This document shows positions 46,277 through 55,151 of a DNA stretch of 64,000 nucleotides, one piece after another; the first letter of the stretch is position 1, and each line of letters starts with the position of its first letter. Both the position numbers and the translations under genes were made by a program. Source of the DNA: Sulfitobacter sp. DFL-14 (GTDB lineage Bacteria > Pseudomonadota > Alphaproteobacteria > Rhodobacterales > Rhodobacteraceae); contig NZ_QBFD01000029.1 in the NCBI RefSeq assembly GCF_003335585.1, forward strand, positions 26,748 through 90,747. The letters run 5' to 3'. Under the pieces are notes generated by a model, which did not search any database, had not been told where the DNA came from, and worked only from the letters and a program-made list of their open reading frames with translations.

Positions 46277-47172
46277 CGGGTTTCACCCTCGACAGAGCGG
46301 CTGCCCTGGTCGGACCGCAGGTAGTTGAAGAACTCCGAATCCGGGGACATGACCATGGTCGAATTCGACCCTTTCAGCGCTTCTTCATAGGCGGTCAGGG
46401 ACCGGTAGAATTCAAAGAATTCCTGATCCTTGCCATAGGCCTGCGCAAAGATCTTGTTGCGCTCGGCGTCTGCCTCACCCTCGATGATGCGCGCATCGCG
46501 GCGCGCCTCGGAGAGGATTTCCTCATAGGTCCGGTCGGCCAGCGCCCGGATCCGTTGCGCCGCTTCCTGGCCACGGGCGCGTTCGTCTGTCGCCTCGCGG
46601 TCCCGCTCGGCGATCATCCGTTGCAGGGTCGCGTCAAAGTTCTGATCCGGCAGGTTCGTCTGCCGCAGCCGCACATCCACAACGCTCAGCCCCAGCACGC
46701 TTGCACGCTGGTCCGCATTCTCGCGGATCTGGTCCATCAGCCCCGACCGTTCCGGCGACAGGATGGTGTTCGACGTCACCCCCTGCGAGCCCAGCACGGC
46801 GCGAATCTGCGATTCCATGATGCCGCTCAGGTCGCTTTCGGCCTGACGCTGGCCGCCGGCACCGATGGCCTGACGGAACTGCACGACATCATCAATGCGG
46901 TAGAGCACCAGCGCATCGACCAGCAGGCGCCGGTCATCGGCCGGCGTGATCTCGATCAGCTCGGTCTCAAGCGTGAGGATCCGGTCCTCGAATCGCACGA
47001 CCTCGTCCAGCAGCGGCACCTTGAAGCCGATGCCCGGCTCGATCCTGACCTGCTTGATCTGGCCAAAGCGCAGAACCAGGGCTTTCTCGCGTTCGTCCAC
47101 GACAAAGATCGACGACAGCAGCGCGACAAGCGCAATCACCGCGATGGGTATCAAAAATCCGATCTTGCGCAT
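46273..47172 (-). CDS. hflC: HflC, membrane protease modulator
   Basis: 299 residues, one N-terminal membrane anchor (IGFLIPIAVIALVALLSSIF) and an SPFH/band-7 domain (DEREKALVLRFGQIKQVRIE, PGIGFKVPL). A coiled region follows (AERDREATDERARGQEAAQR). With HflK it forms the periplasmic cage around FtsH and tunes its proteolysis. TGATG junction with hflK and ATGA junction with DUF2065. Confidence 0.95.
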   Translation of the reverse strand: MRKIGFLIPIAVIALVALLSSIFVVDEREKALVLRFGQIKQVRIEPGIGFKVPLLDEVVRFEDRILTLETELIEITPADDRRLLVDALVLYRIDDVVQFRQAIGAGGQRQAESDLSGIMESQIRAVLGSQGVTSNTILSPERSGLMDQIRENADQRASVLGLSVVDVRLRQTNLPDQNFDATLQRMIAERDREATDERARGQEAAQRIRALADRTYEEILSEARRDARIIEGEADAERNKIFAQAYGKDQEFFEFYRSLTAYEEALKGSNSTMVMSPDSEFFNYLRSDQGSRSVEGETR

Positions 47173-48386
47173 CAGTTCGACCCTCCATTGCGACGCAACT
47201 CGTTCAGCGGCAGATAGGGCACAACGCCCTGCCCCCCGCCGGTGCCGCCGACACCACCCTCAAGGATGATCTTGTCGACATCGCCCAGCACCTTTTGCAT
47301 GGTCTCGATATAAAGACGCTTGCGCGTCACCTGCGGGGCCTGCTGATATTCCGTCAGCACCGCCTCGAAACGGCTCGCCTCACCCACAGCGTCATTGACG
47401 ACACGCGCCCGGTAGCCTTCGGCGGCTTCCAGCAATTGCGCGCTTTCGCCGCGCGCTTCGGCGGTGCGCCGGTTGGCATAGGCATCCGCCTGACGTTCAA
47501 GCCGGTCGCGTTCCTGTTCGGCGGCCTGCACGTCGCGGAAGGCATCCACAGCCGATTCCTGCGTGGTGACACCATCGGTATTGGTGATCGTGACAGTCTG
47601 GCTTGGCGGGTCCACCTTGTTCAGGTTGACGCGCAGGATGTTGATTCCGGTTTCACGGTTGTCCAGCGTCGTCTGGATCAGCTCCTTGACGCGGTCTGCC
47701 ACCGCCCCCCGGTCCCGGTTCAGGATCGGCGCCAGTTCGGACTGCGCGATGACCTCCCGCATGGCGGATTCCGAAATCGCCCGCACGCTGGCTTCCGGGT
47801 CGCGCAGCGAGAACTTGAAATCGCGCGCGTTCTTGATGTTCCAGACCACCTGAAAGTCGATGTCCACGATATTTTCATCCGTGGTCAGCATCAGGCCGTC
47901 ATTGTCCGATGCACCGCGGCCCACGCCGATCTCTTCGGTGCGGTTGGTGGTCACGTCAAAGACTTCTGCGGTGACAAAGGGCCATGGGGCAAAGTTCAGA
48001 CCTTCGGTGCCGACCTGGTAGAATTCACCCAGGAAAAGCTCGATGGACTGCTGTTCGGGGCGTACCGTGTAAAAGCTGGTAAAGGCCCAAAGCCCCGCCG
48101 CCGCCAGAAGGCCGAGCCCGACCGTGCCGCGGGTCAGCGCAGGGCCACCGTTGCCGCCACCGCCGCCGGTGCCATTGTCCCGGTTCCGGTTGCCGCCGCC
48201 CATCAGGACGCGAAGCTGTTCCTGGCCCTTCTTGACCAGATCGTCGATTTCGGGGATCTGCGGCTTGTCGCTGCCCTGCCCGCGGCCACCCTGGCCACGA
48301 TCGCCGCCCTGTCCGCCTTGCCCCTTGTCACGACCTCCGCCGTTGTTGCCGCCCCCTCCCCAGGGGCCGCCCGAATTGCCAGCCAT
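47172..48386 (-). CDS. hflK: HflK, membrane protease modulator
   Basis: 404 residues. The Gly/Asn-rich cytoplasmic N-terminus (GGPWGGGGNNGGGRDKGQGG) is typical of HflK. Next come a membrane segment (GLGLLAAAGLWAFTSFYTV), then the SPFH domain with LFLGEFYQVGTEGLNFAPW, and an Arg/Glu-rich coil (QEESAVDAFRDVQAAEQERD-like). First gene of the hflK-hflC-DUF2065 unit. Confidence 0.95.
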   Translation of the reverse strand: MAGNSGGPWGGGGNNGGGRDKGQGGQGGDRGQGGRGQGSDKPQIPEIDDLVKKGQEQLRVLMGGGNRNRDNGTGGGGGNGGPALTRGTVGLGLLAAAGLWAFTSFYTVRPEQQSIELFLGEFYQVGTEGLNFAPWPFVTAEVFDVTTNRTEEIGVGRGASDNDGLMLTTDENIVDIDFQVVWNIKNARDFKFSLRDPEASVRAISESAMREVIAQSELAPILNRDRGAVADRVKELIQTTLDNRETGINILRVNLNKVDPPSQTVTITNTDGVTTQESAVDAFRDVQAAEQERDRLERQADAYANRRTAEARGESAQLLEAAEGYRARVVNDAVGEASRFEAVLTEYQQAPQVTRKRLYIETMQKVLGDVDKIILEGGVGGTGGGQGVVPYLPLNELRRNGGSN

Positions 48387-48472
48387 AAGTCTTTTCCCCT
48401 CTGTGCCGCAAATTGCGGCCTTCTCAAGTTACTCTATGTACGCTTTTGAATGTGGGCGCAAACAGCCCGGTT

Positions 48473-49918
48473 TCAAGCAGTACGGATCGGCTTGCGCATG
48501 GTGACCAGTTCTTCGGACATGGTCGGATGCACCGCGCAGGTTGCGTCGAACTGTTCCTTGGTCAGCTTCGCCTTGACCGCAATGCCCGCCATCTGGATCA
48601 ATTCGCCCGCATTTGGTGCGACGATATGGCAGCCCAGAACAACGCGGGTTTCGCAGGAAACCACCAGTTTCATCAGCACCCTGTCGGATTTGCCCGCAAA
48701 GGCGCTCTGCATCGGTTTGAACGATGTGCAATAGATCTCGACCGGCTCGCGGTCGCGCGCCTCTTCCTCGCTCAGCCCCACCGTGCCCATCTCGGGCTGG
48801 GTGAAGATGGCCGAGGGGATCAGATCATGATCCACCGGGGTCGGATTGCCGCCAAAGACGGTCTCGACAAAGGCCATCCCCTCGCGGATCGCAACCGGTG
48901 TCAGGTTCACCCGGTCGGTCACATCGCCGATGGCATAGACCGACGGCACGCCGGTCTGGCTGTATTCATCCACCTCGATCTCGCCGCGACGGCCCAGGGT
49001 CACGCCGATCTCTTCCAGCCCCATGTCCTTGCTCGACGGGTCGCGCCCGGTGGCGAAAAGCACCATGTCAAAGACCTTTTCGCCGCCATTGGTCGATTTG
49101 ACCCAGACCGGCCCGGACCGGCCCGCGGCCGGTTTCACGCCGGCCCCCATGGAGGCATCCGATGCGGTGGGTTGCGGGCCATCCTTGCGGTCTTCGGCCA
49201 GGGCCATCTCGACGATATTGGTGCCGGTGTGCAGGTCGATGCCGCTGTCGCGCATGCTTTCGGCAACAAGCCCGCGCGCCTCATCGTCAAAGCCACGCAG
49301 GATCTGTGCGCCACGGTAATATTGCGTCACCTCAACACCCAGGCCGCGCAGGATGCAGGCGAATTCACAGGCGATATAGCCGCCGCCGATGATCAGGATG
49401 GATTTCGGCAGTTGGTCCAGATGAAAGATGTCATCCGACACGATGCCCAGCTCCGCATTCGGCAGATCAGGGCGCACCGGATGGCCGCCGCTTGCCACCA
49501 GGATATGTTTCGCCGTCTTCGTGGTGCCATCGGCCAGTTCGACCGTATGCGCATCCTTCAGGCGCGCGCGCAGGTCAAAGGTCTCTACCCCGGAATTGGC
49601 CAGCAGCTTGCGATAGACCCCTTCCAGCCGGTCAAGCTCATTTGTCAGCCGACCCTGGAAATCCTGCCAGTCGAAGGGCCCCTGCCTGAGGTCCCAGCCA
49701 TAGCATCTCGCCTCTTCCACCACATCGGAATAGGAGGAGGCAAAGACCATCAGCTTTTTCGGCACGCAGCCCCGGATCACGCAGGTGCCGCCATAGCGGT
49801 CATCCTCTGCCAGCGCGACCCTGGCCCCGTATTCGCCTGCGGCGACACGCGCGGCGCGCACCCCGCCAGACCCGCCGCCGATCACAAAAAGATCATAGTC
49901 GAAATCGGTGTCAGCCAT
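48473..49918 (-). CDS. gor: Glutathione-disulfide reductase
   Basis: 481 residues from MADTDFDYDLFVIGGGSGG; the site AAGGAAG supports this ATG over one eight codons upstream that would run into the rpiA stop. Redox-active disulfide in GGTCVIRGCVPKKLM. NAD(P)-binding segment LIIGGGYIACEFACILRGLG. The dimer-interface active site includes the late His in CAVHPTMSEELV. It regenerates glutathione in the cytoplasm. It follows rpiA by 20 bases and shares NADPH-supply logic with that pentose-phosphate gene. Confidence 0.95.
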   Translation of the reverse strand: MADTDFDYDLFVIGGGSGGVRAARVAAGEYGARVALAEDDRYGGTCVIRGCVPKKLMVFASSYSDVVEEARCYGWDLRQGPFDWQDFQGRLTNELDRLEGVYRKLLANSGVETFDLRARLKDAHTVELADGTTKTAKHILVASGGHPVRPDLPNAELGIVSDDIFHLDQLPKSILIIGGGYIACEFACILRGLGVEVTQYYRGAQILRGFDDEARGLVAESMRDSGIDLHTGTNIVEMALAEDRKDGPQPTASDASMGAGVKPAAGRSGPVWVKSTNGGEKVFDMVLFATGRDPSSKDMGLEEIGVTLGRRGEIEVDEYSQTGVPSVYAIGDVTDRVNLTPVAIREGMAFVETVFGGNPTPVDHDLIPSAIFTQPEMGTVGLSEEEARDREPVEIYCTSFKPMQSAFAGKSDRVLMKLVVSCETRVVLGCHIVAPNAGELIQMAGIAVKAKLTKEQFDATCAVHPTMSEELVTMRKPIRTA

Positions 49919-49938
49919 TGGTTCTTCCTTATTCTCGG

Positions 49939-50727
49939 TCACTCGCTGAGGTCGGAAAACAGATTGTCCGTTTCCACAAAGTCCAGCCGCTCCGTCGCGA
50001 CTGTCCCCTCATTTATGTCGCGCACCTCGACCCTGCCATCCCCGTAGCCGATCACGACTGCGTCACAGATGTCGATGAACAACCCGTTCTCCACCACGCC
50101 GGGCATCTGGTTCAGAACCAGCGCCAGCTGCCGCGCATTGCCGATCCGGTTCAGGTGCAGATCAAGGATATGGTTGCCCTCGTCGGTGATGAAGGGCGTA
50201 TCGCCGTTCATCCGCAGGGTCGACGACCGGCCCAGCACATCCATGGAGATCAGCGTTTCCTCCACCAGCGCCTGGGTGGTCTGCCAGCCAAAGGGGATCA
50301 CCTCGATCGGCAGGGGAAAGGCACCCAGATGTTCGACTTCCTTGCCGATATCCGCGATGACCACCATCTGGTCGCTTGCCGTCGCCACGATCTTTTCCTG
50401 CAGCAGCGCGCCGCCGCCGCCCTTGATCAGGTTCAGCTCGCCGTCGAATTCATCCGCCCCGTCAATGGTCAGGTCCAGCCATTTCGCCTCATCCAGCGAA
50501 ATCACCTCGATGCCCACGTTGCGGGCCAGTTCCGCCGTGCGGGCCGATGTCGGCACACCCCGGATGCGCAGCCCGTCATCGCGCACCATTTCGCCCAGGC
50601 AGCGCACCAGCCAGGCGGCGGTGGATCCGGTGCCCAGCCCCACGCGCATGCCGTCTTCAACAAACTGGGCCGCACGTTTCGCGGCAACAAACTTTGCCTT
50701 GTCGATGGGAGACAGTTCTCCGGCCAT
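49939..50727 (-). CDS. rpiA: Ribose-5-phosphate isomerase A
   Basis: Interconverts ribose-5-phosphate and ribulose-5-phosphate. 262 residues from MAGELSPIDKAKFVAAKRAA. Phosphate loop GLGTGSTAAW, catalytic DGADEFDGELNLIKGGGGAL with the general-base Asp/Glu, and PIEVIPFGW. AAGGAAG precedes the ATG. It is transcribed with gor. Confidence 0.97.
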   Translation of the reverse strand: MAGELSPIDKAKFVAAKRAAQFVEDGMRVGLGTGSTAAWLVRCLGEMVRDDGLRIRGVPTSARTAELARNVGIEVISLDEAKWLDLTIDGADEFDGELNLIKGGGGALLQEKIVATASDQMVVIADIGKEVEHLGAFPLPIEVIPFGWQTTQALVEETLISMDVLGRSSTLRMNGDTPFITDEGNHILDLHLNRIGNARQLALVLNQMPGVVENGLFIDICDAVVIGYGDGRVEVRDINEGTVATERLDFVETDNLFSDLSE

Positions 50728-50777
50728 GAGGCAGCTTCCTTTTGCGTAACCTGACCGGGTTATAGGGACATTAGCGG

Positions 50778-50807
50778 CCCGGTGCGAGGGGCTAGCGCCG
50801 GGTTTTT
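50778..50807 (+). terminator. Plus-strand terminator-like hairpin with no gene in front of it
   Basis: CCCGGTGC, a 9-base loop, GCGCCGGG, then TTTTT. This is a good intrinsic terminator on the plus strand, but all nearby genes run on the minus strand. It lies 50 bases upstream of the rpiA start. I find no gene in 50728-51223 on either strand. Confidence 0.4.
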
Positions 50808-51223
50808 GTGTGAAATCGAAAGCACCGGGCCAAAACCGCCCCGGGGCCGGCGCGCCAACCCGGCGGTCGCCCATGCGGCACCACGCAGCGCCCGCCATTT
50901 CCCCGCAATCGCGGCACCAGGGCGGAACAGGCACCCGCACCGGCGGCATTGATTCCCCCACGGGAGCGCCAGCCGGGCCAGTCCCGTGCCGGGGGAGGAT
51001 TCTATCCGTTTTCATCATGGCTGTCCGGCGGGCACCGCCCCCCCGGACACGCCGAAAGCCTGCGCGAAGCCTGCGCGGATCGCGTGTCGGGTGAGCGGAT
51101 GGGGCGGGCGTTCGCTGAGGCGTCGCGAAAGTCTGCGATGAAGAATACCTCAGTGACAAAAGCGGTGGTTTCTGCCGGTGACAAAAACCTATGAGTAATG
51201 ACCGAAATCGTCCGACAATCACG

Positions 51224-51622
51224 CTATGAAAGCTGGGGAAAGGTCCGTTCCAAATTGGTCCCGGAGAAGGTGAGCCCTGCAACCTGCGCACCTATACATG
51301 TTGCTCTGAACCAGCTCCCTCCAACAACTGTTGCGTTTGTGAGATTAGCATTGTCGAGGTTTGCTTTTGTGAAGTCCACATTCTTGAGTATTGCCCCAGA
51401 GAAATTTGCACCACCCAAGTTCGCACCGTAGAAATCGACGTTCTCTAAAGTCATACCGGAGAAGTTCGAGGCGGGTATAACGGCTCCATTCAAGTTCAAG
51501 CCGTTGGGCCGAGTACCTCTAAAATCGAGGCCTAGTTCTTCCAAGTAAGTGCCTAACTCTTGGTTTTTGCCCTGCCCTGAGCTGAAAGCTTCCAGCCGTT
51601 TTTGTAGGTCAAGATTTTTCAT
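51224..51622 (-). CDS. Pentapeptide-repeat protein, candidate immunity partner of the MuF toxin
   Basis: 132 residues. After a 35-residue helical lead (MKNLDLQKRLEAFSSGQGKN) comes a run of about 15 A(D/N)Lxx-type pentapeptides: LNLNG, SNFSG, VDFYG, ANLGG, ANFSG, VDFTK, ANLDN, ANLTN, LTFSG, TNLER. It would form a right-handed beta helix. The ATG overlaps the stop of the preceding toxin-like gene as ATGA, the usual coupling in toxin-immunity pairs. It is AT-richer than the surrounding chromosome. The immunity role is inferred from position only. Confidence 0.75.
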   Translation of the reverse strand: MKNLDLQKRLEAFSSGQGKNQELGTYLEELGLDFRGTRPNGLNLNGAVIPASNFSGMTLENVDFYGANLGGANFSGAILKNVDFTKANLDNANLTNATVVGGSWFRATCIGAQVAGLTFSGTNLERTFPQLS

Positions 51623-53301
51623 GGCCAATATACCACTCTGTCTGAGATACCTCTACGATCAACCTCTTCTTGCAGAGAGTGGAGGTCCGTTTCCGTCAGG
51701 AACCCGGTATCAATGATTACATTATGCCCTGACCGAAGTTCTCGCTCAATCTTTGCAACGTCGGTGGTCACGTCGAATCCGCCTGCACTTGCGGGGAATC
51801 CGCTTCTGAAGCCCTTGACGTCCCACGCTTGGTTATTCGCATCAATGAATTCGGCTGCGCCGGTGGGGTCGCGAACAATAGGCCCCGGAACTAGCCCGGC
51901 CTCCTCGGCACCGAGACCAATTTCTCGCTCTCGCATACCTTGTTCACGTATGGCACCCCCGTGTGACGGGTCGGCAGCAAGAGCATCAAGTTCTTCTTGT
52001 GTACGTTCGATGGCAACGATGTTTGGCCCCGTCTCCTCTGGGATTGGGGTTGAAATGATGGTGTCGGTTGGATCACCGGGAATAGGAGAACCGGTGTTGT
52101 TTGGCAGGCCCAGCTCATCAATGGGATAGGTTTCAAGCCATTGCTCGATCCGTTCTGGGGTGAAACCGGGTAGTTCTCCCAGTCGGCGCTCACCTTCTGT
52201 CAATTCAGGGAAGACCTCGACCCAGCCTTGTGCCAGCTCGCCTTCCTGAAGCCGTAAATCCCCGCGTGCGAACGCTTCTCCGGCGGCTTCAATGAAGTCT
52301 TGCAAAGCGCGCTGTTTCGCGGGATCGCCGCCAACGCCTGTTTCCAGAATGGTACCGGGGTTCAGCAACTCGTAAATTGCTGCTGCCTCAGCGCCGATGC
52401 GCGCGAATTTGGGGTTCTTGGGCAGAACCGGATACCCCCCGCTGCTGATCCCCTCCTGTATGAGCGCATAGGCTGTTGCGGCCAGGCGACCTTCGACAGT
52501 TGTGACATCCACCCCTAGCCGCGCGCCTGCCTCATCCACGCGCCGATCCCGCATGGCGTCCGTCCAGTCTTGCAGCGCATCAGACGCAAGAAGCGCCGCA
52601 CCAACGCCGGTCAGAGCGCGCAAGCCACGTATCGCGTCGGTAGGATCGAGAGCAGGGACACTACCTGCCGTGGGCGCAAAATCCGCAAGTACTACATTGC
52701 TCTGAACGCCGGACAGAGCAGGCTCGGCAGTGCAGCGGCAGTTGTAGTCCTGCCCTGGATGCCCGCCTTCGGGCGCATCTGCCCATCGGAACGTTTGTCC
52801 ATGTCGTGCTGCGTGATGGTCACGGACCTTGCCGTCTTCCAGCGACCGTCAAACATAATGGGTGGTGTTGAGGTCTTCTTGGCGCAGTTGGTTGACCAGT
52901 CCCGCAAATCCGCGCAGCAGGCGCTCTTCCATGGCCCCTCTTTGCGTGCGCAGCCGCTGGCTCGCTTGAGGGTGTGCTTCATATTCGCTGAAAATGCTCT
53001 CAAGGCGCACGTCCCATGCGTCGAGTGCCTCGACTTTTGCGTCCGACACATCCCGCAGATCAGCTTCGGTGACAGTTGGAACTGTGTCTGGCGGTGTGAG
53101 CGCATTCAGAAGCATTCGGGTGTTTTCGGGAATCACCTGATCCAGGCGTTCGCTGAAATCGGCCCGAAGGGCAGAATAGTTTGGGAACGTCGATTTCAGT
53201 GACAATCCCAGACGGCGACCAACGATACGGCCATCGCGCGGTGCAATGACATACTGGCCATTACCGCCATGGCTGAGGAAGTCGCTGAAACTGTGTTGCA
53301 T
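51619..53301 (-). pseudogene. Phage MuF-like head protein with C-terminal toxin-like domain, interrupted by an in-frame TGA
   Basis: One reading frame of 560 codons from MQHSFSDFLSHGG (GGAGG 5 bases upstream), broken only by TGA at 52849-52851. Just before it reads ...LNTTHYV; just after reads RSLEDGKVRDHHAARHGQTF, then FRWADAPEGGHPGQDYNCRC. That is the C-terminal signature of SPP1 gp7/Mu F head-morphogenesis proteins, where the interrupted position is normally Trp (TGG). The last ~85 residues (GAAEFIDANNQAWDVKGFRS ... RELRSGHNVIIDTGFLTE ... DRVVYWP) look like a nuclease-type polymorphic toxin tail. A TTG at 52623 could restart the tail. Confidence 0.75.
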
Positions 53302-53405
53302 GGAACCTCCGCGCACGTGCGGAACAGGTTCTATCCATCACTGGTAAAGAGAGTTTAGGACTACCGTTCGCTGCGCCCTTACAGAGCGCAACAGGGAAGT
53401 AGGCG

Positions 53406-53513
53406 TCAATCAGCGAGATTGCCAAAAACCCTCTGCCAAAACCAACCTGCCAAAAACGGTTCTCTGATTGCGGCTGTGTCAAGCGGGATAGCGATCTGTC
53501 CGTTCGGGGTCAT
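53406..53513 (-). CDS. Possible 35-residue phage-derived protein
   Basis: Reads MTPNGQIAIPLDTAAIREPF, then LAGWFWQRVFGNLAD and TGA. GGAGAGAACC precedes the ATG. It lies upstream of and on the same strand as the MuF-type gene, so it may be another remnant of the same prophage or a short complete gene. No family recognised. Confidence 0.4.
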   Translation of the reverse strand: MTPNGQIAIPLDTAAIREPFLAGWFWQRVFGNLAD

Positions 53514-53687
53514 GGTTCTCTCCGAGGTCGCGCATTGCGCCTCATGATGGTGTTCGGCGGTGGATCGTCTCCAATGTCGTTTGCGGGGTGAGCAAGCGAG
53601 CCTGCGTCCCAACCGTTTCTACGAGATCGATCTACCTCCGTCCCGTCGGGACTTCGCTTCCCGCCTTCTCAGCGGCGGAAATTCAGA

Positions 53688-54728
53688 TCAGGCAGTGGCC
53701 TCCTTTGTCCATTGATAGTCTGCGCCAGATTTCCAGATCGTCAGCATCAGGACTGCGATTTTGCGCGCGGTCGCGCCCGCGGCCTTTCGGAACCCGCGTC
53801 GTCCGGCCAGGCGAACAGCCCAGCTCTTCAGCGGCGAGAAACGCTTCACCTGGCGGATCAAGCAGGATGCCGCCTCGAATAGCAGTCCGCGCATCGTCCC
53901 ATCTCCGCACTTTGATACCCGTCCCGACCAGTCCATTTCACCAGATTGATGCCGCTTTGGTGTGAGCCCGAGGAACGCGCCAACATCAGATGACCGACTG
54001 AACCGGTTTGGATCGTCGACCAGGGCAATGAAACTGAGCGCGTTTACCGGCCCGACGCCCGGAATGGTCATCAAACGGCGCGCGACGGGGTGCGCCTTGG
54101 CTTTTCTCTTCACGGCTTTGTCGAGATCATCAGCCGCCTGGCACAGGGTCGAATGGGCCGCGATGAAACCATCAGCGATCGTGCGCAGGATCGGATCAGT
54201 CTCTCCAGCTGCTGCGAGCTGATCGCGGAACGCCTGTCTCTGTCGACCCTGACCAATGCCGATCATGCGGATGCCAAAGGTTTTCAGGACGCCCCGGATG
54301 TGTCCCTCCAAGTCCTTGCGCAAACGGATCAGACGCTCGCGTGCGCCAATCAGGCTGCGGAGCCGATCGGCTTCTTCGCTACGGATGTGGACCGGCGTGA
54401 ACCAGTTGGTACGTGCGAGCTGCGCCAGCCCTTCCGCATCGGTGGCATCGGACTTGTTGAGCCGCGCCGACAGACTCTTGTGCGCTTTGCGGGCATCAAT
54501 GCATGTGGTGGGAAGGCCAAGCCTCGTCATCCCGCGCTGCAGCCAGATAGAAAGCATCCCGCTCTCATGTACGATCCGGCGCGGAGTTAGCGATCGGTTG
54601 CGAAACCAACCTGCAACGCCTTCCGGGTCCGCAGGGCACGTCCCGCGCGCGATGGGCTTGCCATCATGATCGACAACGCAGATCGAAATTTCTTTCAGTG
54701 ACACATCCAAACCAGCATAATGTTCCAT
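53688..54728 (-). CDS. IS110-family transposase (RNA-guided recombinase)
   Basis: 346 residues. The N-terminal DEDD RuvC-like domain begins YAGLDVSLKEISICVVDHDG, with further acidic residues in IVHESGM and NKSDATDAEGLAQLA. The C-terminal Transposase_20 domain has TIPGVGPVNALSFIALVDDP, FLGLTPKRHQSGEMDWSG and the Ser region GRVSKCGDGTMRGLLFEAA. Full length and uninterrupted, so probably active. GAGGAGAA precedes the ATG. IS110 recombinases use a bridge RNA from the element's own non-coding end. Confidence 0.93.
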   Translation of the reverse strand: MEHYAGLDVSLKEISICVVDHDGKPIARGTCPADPEGVAGWFRNRSLTPRRIVHESGMLSIWLQRGMTRLGLPTTCIDARKAHKSLSARLNKSDATDAEGLAQLARTNWFTPVHIRSEEADRLRSLIGARERLIRLRKDLEGHIRGVLKTFGIRMIGIGQGRQRQAFRDQLAAAGETDPILRTIADGFIAAHSTLCQAADDLDKAVKRKAKAHPVARRLMTIPGVGPVNALSFIALVDDPNRFSRSSDVGAFLGLTPKRHQSGEMDWSGRVSKCGDGTMRGLLFEAASCLIRQVKRFSPLKSWAVRLAGRRGFRKAAGATARKIAVLMLTIWKSGADYQWTKEATA

Positions 54729-54900
54729 AGGTCGTTCTCCTCACGGCTTATAACCATGAGGCCAACATACCGGACCTCGTTCGCCACTGGAGAGCGACCG
54801 CCGCAATCACACCATGTCGTTTTTGCCACTCCGCGAAACTCAACCGCAATCGTTGAAAACCCTTGTGCCACAAACCTATGGCAAAACTGCTCCGCGTTTT
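54729..54900 (-). ncRNA. Candidate bridge-RNA region of the IS110 element
   Basis: Non-coding DNA directly 5' of the transposase, where the IS110 group encodes its bridge RNA. Short stems are visible: CTCACGG (54740-54746) with CCATGAG (54754-54760), and GAGG (54758-54761) with CCTC (54775-54778). The structure and guide loops are not worked out. The IS1111 group would instead have the RNA at the other end. Nothing else is recognised up to 55151. Confidence 0.35.
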
Positions 54901-55151
54901 GTCACGTTTTTGGCCACCCGATCAAAAAGCTGCCGTTTAAGCCTCGCACAGAACCGGGTATTTTTGGACTCTGAGCCGACCCCCGCTGACCCTATCTCTG
55001 CAGTGCCGGTTTGCTTGCGCAACACTGGCAGCCCGCTCTGAACATCCCCATAGATTTTCGCGGCACTTGGACGATCATTTTGGCGTCGACCAGCACATCA
55101 AGCGTCGTTTTCGAACGTGCGCGCGGCCCTGCCTGCGCTAGGTCAGGTTTC

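Larger units (their letters stand above)
53600..54950 (-). mobile_element. IS110-family insertion sequence (ends approximate)
   Basis: The element is centred on the transposase at 53688-54728. IS110 elements lack ordinary terminal inverted repeats, so I cannot place the ends by eye; the limits given are estimates. It lies beside the phage-derived toxin gene pair and separates it from the GST-sdaA operon. Confidence 0.45.
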
